From NCBI GenBank assembly GCA_009923795.1, contig RFSU01000129.1, forward strand, positions 1 through 6,630: 6,630 nt of DNA, in the 5' to 3' direction. Made by a program: the position numbers and the translations under genes. Positions 1 to 5,136 of this stretch are shown here, piece after piece. The DNA comes from Sphingomonadaceae bacterium (GTDB lineage Bacteria > Pseudomonadota > Alphaproteobacteria > Sphingomonadales > Sphingomonadaceae). The stretch's first letter is position 1, and each line of letters begins with the position of its first letter. The notes under the pieces were generated by a model. The model was not told the DNA's origin. It ran no database searches and saw nothing but the letters and a program-made list of their open reading frames with translations.

Positions 1-64
1 ACACGCTGGCTAGTGTGTGCGCCACGCCTTTATTGCTTGGCTTATTTAGAGAGACGCCCAAACC
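1..64 (+). other. Leader upstream of pyrH with a small edge hairpin
   Basis: This is the non-coding lead-in to pyrH. Positions 1-18 can fold as a 7-bp stem (ACACGCT against AGTGTGT, one G-U pair) closed by the 4-base loop GGCT. It is cut by the window edge, so it could be the end of a larger structure or a terminator of the preceding gene (tsf in many relatives), but no clear U-run follows directly. No convincing -35/-10 pair is visible. The purine stretch at 49-54 (GAGAGA type) is a weak ribosome-binding site about 10 nt before the pyrH ATG. Confidence 0.3.
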
Positions 65-787
65 ATGTCCCGCCCCGGCTTCAAACGTATCCTTCTGAAG
101 CTATCTGGCGAAGTGCTGATGGGCGATCAGCCATTTGGCATTCATCCAGAAACGGTCGCCCGTATGGCGATGGAGGTCAAAGCCGCCAAAGACGCGGGCT
201 TTGAGCTGTGCCTTGTCATCGGTGGTGGGAATATCTTCCGGGGCATGGCTGGGGCCGCCAAGGGTATGGACCGCGCACAGGCCGATTATATGGGCATGTT
301 GGCAACCGTCATGAATGCGCTCGCTATGCAAAATGCGCTGGAACAACTGGGTGTTGATACCCGCGTTCAATCCGCAATTCAGATGGATCAAGTCTGCGAA
401 CCCGTGATCCGGCGACGCGCCGAACGCCATATCCAAAAAGGTCGTGTGGTGATTTTCGCAGCCGGCGTCGGCAGCCCTTATTTCACGACAGATTCTGGGG
501 CCGCTTTGCGTGCGGCCGAAATGAAGTGCGATGCCTTGTTCAAGGGAACGAGCGTCGATGGCGTCTATGATGCCGACCCGAAAATTGTGCCAACGGCCAA
601 ACGCTATGACCGCGTCGGCTTTGACACAGTTTTGTCTGACAATCTGAAAGTCATGGATGCAAGCGCCGTTGCGCTGTGCCGAGACAATGACATCCCGATC
701 GTTGTGTTCTCCATCCGCCAAGAGGGCAATTTGGCCCGTGTGCTGGCGGGTGAGGGCACAGCAACGATCGTTTCAAACAACGCTTAA
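65..787 (+). CDS. pyrH: UMP kinase (uridylate kinase)
   Basis: PyrH phosphorylates UMP to UDP with ATP in the cytoplasm, the step that feeds UTP, CTP and UDP-sugar synthesis. It belongs to the amino-acid-kinase fold family, not the eukaryotic-type UMP/CMP kinases. The 240-residue protein has the usual length. Visible blocks are the N-terminal LLKLSGE (residues 10-16, phosphate binding), GGGNIFRG (53-60), ADYMGMLATVMNALA (from residue 73, including the UMP-contacting Asp74), TTDSGAALRA (141-150) and KGTSVDGVYDADP (160-172, nucleotide-binding loop). The ATG at 65 starts just before the first strand, as in homologues. The Shine-Dalgarno is weak. The protein looks intact. Bacterial PyrH is typically a hexamer activated by GTP and inhibited by UTP; this is family knowledge. 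Its stop lies 12 nt before the first possible frr ATG, so the two genes are probably one transcript. Confidence 0.97.
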   Translation: MSRPGFKRILLKLSGEVLMGDQPFGIHPETVARMAMEVKAAKDAGFELCLVIGGGNIFRGMAGAAKGMDRAQADYMGMLATVMNALAMQNALEQLGVDTRVQSAIQMDQVCEPVIRRRAERHIQKGRVVIFAAGVGSPYFTTDSGAALRAAEMKCDALFKGTSVDGVYDADPKIVPTAKRYDRVGFDTVLSDNLKVMDASAVALCRDNDIPIVVFSIRQEGNLARVLAGEGTATIVSNNA

Positions 788-802
788 AGGAGCAGGATTA
801 TG
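786..802 (+). promoter_or_regulatory. Strong Shine-Dalgarno and displaced ATG upstream of frr
   Basis: AAAGGAG at 786-792 overlaps the pyrH stop and is followed 7 nt later by ATG at 800, a textbook initiation site. That ATG is not in frame with frr: it opens an 11-codon frame that stops at 830-832 (TAA). The in-frame frr ATG at 807 lies 14 nt from GGAG, or 9 nt from the secondary AGGA at 794-797. The site looks like the original frr start, separated from its gene by an indel. Confidence 0.6.
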
Positions 803-806
803 CCGC

Positions 807-1328
807 ATGCATGGCGCTTTGGACTCGCTTAAAAGCGATCTGAGCGGCCTGCGCACGGGCCGTGCCAACACCTCTTTGCTCGATCCCATTCAGGTGGAAG
901 TCTATGGCGCAATGATGCCCCTTAATCAGGTGGCGACGGCCTCAGCGCCCGAACCGCGCCTGCTTTCGGTGCAGGTGTGGGACAAGTCCAATATGACGCC
1001 GGTTGAAAAGGCCATCCGTTCGGCTGGTCTTGGCATCAACCCGATTGTGGATGGCCAGAATATTCGCTTGCCCATTCCCGACATGACGGAAGAACGCCGC
1101 AAGGAACTCGTCAAACTGGCGCATCAATATGCGGAAAAAGCCAAAATTGCGGTTCGCAATGTTCGCCGTGACGGCAATGACGATCTGAAGGCCGATGAGA
1201 AGAAAAAAGAAATTAGCGAGGATGATCGCAAGCGTTTGGAAACAGAAGTCCAGAAGCTAACCGACGGCCTGATTGCTGATATTGATACTGCCCTGGCCGC
1301 TAAGGAAAAGGAAATCCTCGGCAAGTGA
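807..1328 (+). CDS. frr: Ribosome recycling factor, N-terminus apparently short by 12 residues
   Basis: RRF acts with EF-G to split post-termination ribosomes and is essential in the bacteria tested. From ATG 807 the product is 173 residues, against 185 in E. coli. Conserved blocks are LRTGRANTSLLDP (from residue 14), PLNQVATASAPEPR, VQVWDKS, GLGINPIVDGQNIRLPIP, LTEERRKEL-like MTEERRKELVKLA, RNVRRD (117-122; Arg120 matches E. coli Arg132) and the charged C-terminal helix ending KEKEILGK. The 12-residue offset is constant, so only the extreme N-terminus is missing. This is the start of helix 1 of the three-helix bundle, normally of the form YDKADLERR before the Met that is residue 1 here. No alternative in-frame start lies between the pyrH stop and 807; the frame stays open upstream only as an overlap inside pyrH. 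The rest of the gene is intact, so I call it a gene rather than a pseudogene. The product is certain; the start is not. Confidence 0.9.
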   Translation: MHGALDSLKSDLSGLRTGRANTSLLDPIQVEVYGAMMPLNQVATASAPEPRLLSVQVWDKSNMTPVEKAIRSAGLGINPIVDGQNIRLPIPDMTEERRKELVKLAHQYAEKAKIAVRNVRRDGNDDLKADEKKKEISEDDRKRLETEVQKLTDGLIADIDTALAAKEKEILGK

Positions 1329-1373
1329 GTGCCGCGCCGGCCCCAGCGGCCGCGTCAGGGCAGGGGGGTAAAA
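1325..1373 (+). other. Probable true uppS start region, out of frame by one base
   Basis: GTG at 1325 overlaps the frr TGA in the same GTGA arrangement seen at uppS/cdsA (2054). Read from there, the codons give the Ala/Pro-rich VSAAPAPAAASGQGGK, a plausible sphingomonad UppS leader. That frame then runs into TGA at 1490-1492 and never reaches the UppS body. The body is one base further on, and the switch falls near G6 (1363-1368) and A4 (1370-1373). Removing one G or one A would join the leader to SVAIIMDGNGRW. An AAGGAAA at 1308-1314 is spaced about 10 nt before GTG 1325. Confidence 0.5.
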
Positions 1374-2057
1374 TCTGTCGCGATCATCATGGACGGCAAT
1401 GGTCGCTGGGCCAAACGTCGGCTGCTGCCGCGCATCGCCGGGCATCGCAAAGGGATAGAGGCGGCCAAGACAGTCGTCCGCGCAGCGGGTGATTTGGGCG
1501 TTGAAGTGCTGACACTTTATGCTTTCTCGACCGAAAATTGGCGCAGGCCTGCCGATGAAGTCAGTGACCTTATGGGGTTGCTTCGCCATTTCATTGTCAG
1601 TGATTTGGATGAATTAGCGGCAAATGGTGTCCGCCTGCGTATCATTGGTGAGTATAACGCGTTGCAGCCAGATCTGGTCGATTTGATCGACCAGGCGGTC
1701 AGCCGAACTGCGCCCAACAACAAAACAACGCTCGTCATCGCACTCAACTATGGCTCTCAGGCTGAAATTGTTCGCGCGGCACGTCGTTTGGCGGAGCAGG
1801 TTCGAGACGGGGTTATCGAAAGCTCTGATATTGATGAGCAGATGATGGAAAGCGCCCTCGATACGGCGGGCCTTCCACCGCCAGACCTCCTTATTCGCAC
1901 ATCGGGCGAGCAGCGGCTTTCCAATTTTCTGATGTGGCAGGCCGCTTATGCGGAATTGATGTTCGTTGACACGCTTTGGCCGGATTTTGGCAAGGCAGAG
2001 CTTGCAGCAGCCCTTGAAGATTATGCCGCGCGTGAAAGGCGCTTTGGTGGTCTGTGA
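1329..2057 (+). CDS. uppS: Undecaprenyl diphosphate synthase (cis-prenyltransferase)
   Basis: UppS condenses IPP units onto FPP in cis to give C55 undecaprenyl diphosphate, the lipid carrier for peptidoglycan and surface polysaccharides. It is a cytoplasmic, membrane-associated homodimer. The open frame from GTG 1329 codes for 242 residues. The catalytic block IIMDGNGRWAKRR holds Asp22. TLYAFSTENWRRP, the LNYGSQAEI strand and the C-terminal RTSGEQRLSNF signature with a following WQ and AYAE are all present, so the enzyme core is complete. The annotated first 13 or so residues (MPRRPQRPRQGRG) are Arg-rich and look like an out-of-frame reading; the natural leader probably starts at GTG 1325 with a one-base shift (separate entry). 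GTG 1329 abuts the frr TGA, so reinitiation there is also possible. The stop overlaps the cdsA start by 4 nt. Function is certain; the N-terminus is doubtful. Confidence 0.93.
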   Translation: MPRRPQRPRQGRGVKSVAIIMDGNGRWAKRRLLPRIAGHRKGIEAAKTVVRAAGDLGVEVLTLYAFSTENWRRPADEVSDLMGLLRHFIVSDLDELAANGVRLRIIGEYNALQPDLVDLIDQAVSRTAPNNKTTLVIALNYGSQAEIVRAARRLAEQVRDGVIESSDIDEQMMESALDTAGLPPPDLLIRTSGEQRLSNFLMWQAAYAELMFVDTLWPDFGKAELAAALEDYAARERRFGGL

Positions 2058-2812
2058 CACCTGAACTGGTTCAGCGCATTGTAGCGGGCGTAATTCTTAT
2101 TGTGGTTGCGGGGCTAGAACTCTGGCTGGGCGGTCATGCGTTGTGGGTCTTGGCAACAATTGTCGGCCTTGTGATGATGCAAGAATGGGTTGGCTTGACT
2201 GGGCAAGCGGATCAGCGGCGCAGCGCGCAATATGCTCTATGTATTCCGCTTGCACTTCTCTCCCCATTGGCTGCTGGGCCGGGTTTGGTGTCCGCATTGG
2301 CCTTTGCAGGGGTTACTCTCTTCCTTCTGATCAAGACACGCAATCTCTGGCTTGCAAGTGGCGCCATCTACATCGCCTTGCCCATTTTGGCGCTATTGTG
2401 GTTGCGCGCGCAAGATAATGGCCTGCTGCTTGCCTTTTGGGGCCTTTCGCTTGTTTGGGCGACTGATATTGGCGCTTTCTTTGCAGGGCGTACCTTTGGT
2501 GGACCAAGGGTTGCGCCGAGTATAAGCCCCAATAAAACATGGTCTGGCCTATTTGGCGGGATGCTTGGAGCATTGTTTTTGGGTTGGGCGCTCACAACCT
2601 ATTGGGGTTTGCCCTTTCAATTGGCCCTGATCAGCCCCTTGCTTGCCGTCCTTGCCCAGATTGGCGATTTCTTTGAAAGCTGGATGAAGCGCCGGGCAGG
2701 CGTCAAGGATAGCGGCACACTCATTCCCGGACATGGCGGCGTGTTGGATCGGCTTGATGGTGTGGTGCCATCGCTTCCAGTTGCGGCCCTTCTTGTGTGG
2801 CTCGGTCTTTAA
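2054..2812 (+). CDS. cdsA: Phosphatidate cytidylyltransferase (CDP-diglyceride synthetase)
   Basis: CdsA is an inner-membrane enzyme that converts phosphatidic acid and CTP to CDP-diacylglycerol, the branch point to all phospholipids. The 252-residue protein is mostly hydrophobic, with several membrane segments (for example residues 8-25 and 28-43, then further ones through the middle). The family signature lies at 209-235: Ser209, Lys212-Arg213, Lys-Asp before the loop, a GHGG motif and a closing DRLD. Other conserved pieces are WATDIGAFFAGR (Asp138) and SPNKTWSG (158-165), the usual SPxKTWxG loop. The GTG at 2054 overlaps the uppS TGA (GTGA), and only a weak GGTGG precedes it, so translation is probably coupled to uppS. 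Length is a little below E. coli CdsA (285) but normal for alphaproteobacteria. The gene is intact. Confidence 0.95.
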   Translation: MTPELVQRIVAGVILIVVAGLELWLGGHALWVLATIVGLVMMQEWVGLTGQADQRRSAQYALCIPLALLSPLAAGPGLVSALAFAGVTLFLLIKTRNLWLASGAIYIALPILALLWLRAQDNGLLLAFWGLSLVWATDIGAFFAGRTFGGPRVAPSISPNKTWSGLFGGMLGALFLGWALTTYWGLPFQLALISPLLAVLAQIGDFFESWMKRRAGVKDSGTLIPGHGGVLDRLDGVVPSLPVAALLVWLGL

Positions 2813-2815
2813 GGG
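2811..2815 (+). promoter_or_regulatory. Ribosome-binding site fixing the dxr start
   Basis: AAGGG at 2811-2815 overlaps the cdsA stop codon. It directly abuts the ATG at 2816 with no spacer, but sits 6 nt before the ATG at 2822. The second ATG is therefore the likely start, giving an N-terminus MKSVSILGATGSIG that matches family members. Confidence 0.55.
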
Positions 2816-2821
2816 ATGCCC

Positions 2822-3979
2822 ATGAAAAGCGTCAGCATTCTTGGGGCAACAGGCTCAATCGGAAAATCCACGCTGGATTTGGTTCAGCGTCAGCCTGACG
2901 CCTTTAAAGTTGAGGCTTTGACGGCTCAATCCAATGTTGCTGAGCTTGCCGCAGCTGCAATCGCCGTTGGGGCGCAACAAGCCGTTATCGGTGACGAAAG
3001 GCTTTATGCAGAATTGAAAGACGCATTGTCCGGCACATGCATTGGTGTTGCTGCCGGGCGAGATGCGTTGATCGCCGCGGCAGCGTCTGGTGCCGATTGG
3101 ACGATGGCGGCGATAGTGGGCTGTGCGGGGCTTGAGCCCGTCATGGCGGCGATTGAGCAAGGCGGCACAGTCGCGTTGGCCAATAAGGAGGCGCTGGTTT
3201 CGGCGGGCGATGTACTCATGTTGGCCGTGGCGGAAAAGGGTACGGCCCTACTTCCGGTGGATTCTGAGCACAATGCGATTTTTCAATGCTTTGAAGATCG
3301 AAACGCGGCCTATGTTCGGCGTGTTATCTTGACGGCAAGTGGCGGACCATTCCGGACAATGGCGGCGACGGACCTCGTGAATGTGACGCCGGCACAAGCC
3401 GTGCGTCATCCAAATTGGTCCATGGGGGCCAAAATTTCTGTCGATTCAGCGACGTTAATGAACAAAGGCTTGGAGTTGATTGAAGCCTATCATCTGTTTC
3501 CCGTAAACGCCGATCAACTGGATGTGATCGTTCATCCTCAATCGGTTATCCATTCGATGGTCGAATATCAGGATGGATCGGTGCTCGCGCAATTAGGGTC
3601 GCCTGATATGCGCACGCCCATTGCCCATTGCCTTGCCTTTCCAGATCGCATGCACGCGCCCGTCGCTCGGCTCAACTTTGCGCAAATCGGTCAGCTGGGG
3701 TTTGAGGACCCTGATATGGATCGTTTCCCCTGCTTGCGGCTGGCCAAGAATGCCTTGGCAGCTGGCGGCGCGCGTCCTGCAATATTAAACGCGGCCAATG
3801 AGATAGCCGTTGCAGGTTTTCTTGGGGGGCAGATTGGCTTCATGTCCATCCCCGCCGTTGTGGAATCGGTTTTGGAACAGTATGACGCGCCAGCGCCTTC
3901 GACCATCCGGGATGTTCTGGACATTGATGAGGAGGCGCGCCGCCTTGCCGGGCTGAAGATGGAGGCCGTAGCTGCATGA
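2822..3979 (+). CDS. dxr: 1-deoxy-D-xylulose 5-phosphate reductoisomerase
   Basis: Dxr rearranges and reduces DXP to 2-C-methyl-D-erythritol 4-phosphate with NADPH, the committed step of the MEP isoprenoid pathway and the target of fosmidomycin. The protein is 385 residues from ATG 2822. The N-terminal Rossmann motif GATGSIG is at residues 8-14. Metal-binding DSE is at 147-149 (Asp147, Glu149), with the third ligand Glu218 in NKGLELIEA (214-222). SGGPFR and HPNWSMG (His196) form the substrate pocket and flexible loop. ILNAANEIAV lies near the C-terminal helical domain. An ATG six bases upstream (2816) is in frame but has no room for its ribosome-binding site. The stop overlaps the rseP ATG (ATGA). 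Its product IPP is the substrate of the nearby uppS, which gives this pairing metabolic sense. The gene is intact, with no missing catalytic residue. Confidence 0.97.
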   Translation: MKSVSILGATGSIGKSTLDLVQRQPDAFKVEALTAQSNVAELAAAAIAVGAQQAVIGDERLYAELKDALSGTCIGVAAGRDALIAAAASGADWTMAAIVGCAGLEPVMAAIEQGGTVALANKEALVSAGDVLMLAVAEKGTALLPVDSEHNAIFQCFEDRNAAYVRRVILTASGGPFRTMAATDLVNVTPAQAVRHPNWSMGAKISVDSATLMNKGLELIEAYHLFPVNADQLDVIVHPQSVIHSMVEYQDGSVLAQLGSPDMRTPIAHCLAFPDRMHAPVARLNFAQIGQLGFEDPDMDRFPCLRLAKNALAAGGARPAILNAANEIAVAGFLGGQIGFMSIPAVVESVLEQYDAPAPSTIRDVLDIDEEARRLAGLKMEAVAA

Positions 3980-5109
3980 TCGACTCGCCCGGCTTTCTCT
4001 GGACAATTGCCTGTTTCATCCTGCTGATCGGTCCGCTCGTTTTTGTTCATGAGTTGGGCCATTTTCTCGTCGCCCGGTTTTTTGGGGTTAAGGTTGAAGC
4101 CTTTTCCATTGGTTTTGGGCGTGAGATATTGGGGTGGACAGATCGGCTCGGCACGCGGTGGAAATTTGGGTGGCTGCCCTTGGGCGGATATGTGCGCTTT
4201 GCCGGGGATATGAACGGCGCGAGTGTTGAGGATGCGCGCTGGCGCGATCTTCCTGCAGAGGATCGCGCGCAGGTCTTTCATGCAAAACCTGTCTGGCAAC
4301 GGGCCCTCATCGTGCTCGCTGGGCCTTTTACAAATTTGTTTGCGGCCGTAGTTATCTTAGCAGGCTTTGCCCTTTTTTATGGCGAAGCTCAAACGCCGCC
4401 GGTGATTGCGACCGTTCAAAAGGGGTCCCCCGCTGCGACAGCCGGGCTTCAACCGGGTGATCGCATTTTGGACGTCAATGGGCGCTCCATTGAAAGTTTT
4501 GATCAGATTTATCCGATGGTGCAGGATCGCCCCGGTGAGCGCCTTAATGTCCAGATAGAGCGTGATGGCGCTAAAAAGCAGTTTGCGCTTGTGCCGGCCA
4601 GCGTTCGTCAAACAGATCGGTTTGGCAATGAGTATCGTATCGGACGAATCGGCATTGGCGCTGCTGCGGACCGATCCATTCGTCCTGTGTCGCTGCTTGA
4701 GGCGCCTGTGGTTGGTCTTGAGCGGACGGTGTCGATTCTAGATCGCATGGTGACCGGCCTGTGGCAGTTGATCAGTGGGCGGCGTTCTGTTCAGGAATTG
4801 GGCGGTCCCATAAAAATTGCCCAGATTTCTGGTGAAGCCGCTGTTTTAGGCGTGCCGCAGTTTATCTATCTGGCTGCGCTCATATCAATTAACCTCGGGT
4901 TCATTAACCTGTTGCCAGTGCCTATGCTTGATGGAGGTCATCTCACCTTCTATGCGATTGAGGCTATTCAGCGACGGCCAGTCAGCCCAAGGACGATGGA
5001 GATTGCCTTCAGGTCTGGTATGTATGCCCTGTTGGCGTTGATGGCATTCGTGACGTTGAACGATCTTGCTTCGCTTGGCCTTTGGCGGTTGGCAGGTTTG
5101 GACGGATAA
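3976..5109 (+). CDS. rseP: RseP-type site-2 intramembrane zinc metalloprotease
   Basis: RseP is an inner-membrane protease that cuts transmembrane segments of anti-sigma factors and leftover signal peptides. The 377-residue protein has the zinc motif HELGH (25-29) in its first membrane helix, a second helix at about 108-134, one PDZ domain at about 141-208 with SPAATAGLQPGDRILDVNG, the conserved GGPIKIAQ (276-283), a third membrane region at about 296-320 holding NLLPVPMLDGG (from Asn311, zinc ligand Asp319), and a final helix at about 349-369. E. coli RseP has two PDZ domains and is longer; a single PDZ is usual in alphaproteobacterial homologues such as Caulobacter MmpA. GGAGG at 3961-3965 sits 10 nt before the ATG, which overlaps the dxr stop by 4 nt. 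The substrate here is unknown. The gene is intact and all catalytic residues are visible. Confidence 0.95.
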   Translation: MIDSPGFLWTIACFILLIGPLVFVHELGHFLVARFFGVKVEAFSIGFGREILGWTDRLGTRWKFGWLPLGGYVRFAGDMNGASVEDARWRDLPAEDRAQVFHAKPVWQRALIVLAGPFTNLFAAVVILAGFALFYGEAQTPPVIATVQKGSPAATAGLQPGDRILDVNGRSIESFDQIYPMVQDRPGERLNVQIERDGAKKQFALVPASVRQTDRFGNEYRIGRIGIGAAADRSIRPVSLLEAPVVGLERTVSILDRMVTGLWQLISGRRSVQELGGPIKIAQISGEAAVLGVPQFIYLAALISINLGFINLLPVPMLDGGHLTFYAIEAIQRRPVSPRTMEIAFRSGMYALLALMAFVTLNDLASLGLWRLAGLDG

Positions 5110-5116
5110 GGGGACA

Positions 5117-5134
5117 GGGCAGGATAAGCTGCCC
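5117..5134 (+). promoter_or_regulatory. Hairpin over the bamA ribosome-binding region
   Basis: GGGCAG (5117-5122) and CTGCCC (5129-5134) form a perfect 6-bp, GC-rich stem with the loop GATAAG. It ends 2 nt before the bamA ATG at 5137. The only Shine-Dalgarno-like bases, AGGA at 5121-5124, lie partly in the stem and partly in the loop. No U-run follows, so it is not a typical intrinsic terminator. It may dampen or regulate bamA translation, or it may be an RNA processing site; both are inference. Confidence 0.4.
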
Positions 5135-5136
5135 AG

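Noticed and set aside
101..721. Long minus-strand open frame (206 codons) inside pyrH
   Set aside because: It lies wholly antisense to a clear pyrH, its product resembles no family, and its His/Arg/Cys-rich composition is typical of an antisense shadow.
657..806. Upstream extension of the frr frame into pyrH
   Set aside because: It would overlap 131 bases of pyrH and encode a Cys/Arg-rich segment unlike RRF; the frame is merely open there.
807..1328. frr as a pseudogene
   Set aside because: The whole body from family residue 13 onward is intact and a usable ATG exists. Loss of an essential gene is less likely than a start shift or sequence error.
1389..2057. uppS starting at ATG 1389
   Set aside because: This Met directly precedes the catalytic Asp; starting here would delete the first beta strand that family members have.
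1614..2060. Minus-strand open frame (148 codons) in uppS
   Set aside because: It is an antisense shadow of the conserved UppS body.
3691..4299. Minus-strand open frame (202 codons) across the dxr/rseP junction
   Set aside because: It is antisense to two intact conserved genes, with no recognisable motif and no separate start context.
5117..5134. Intrinsic terminator between rseP and bamA
   Set aside because: The stem is only 6 bp and has no U-run after it; the following bases are AGATGAG.
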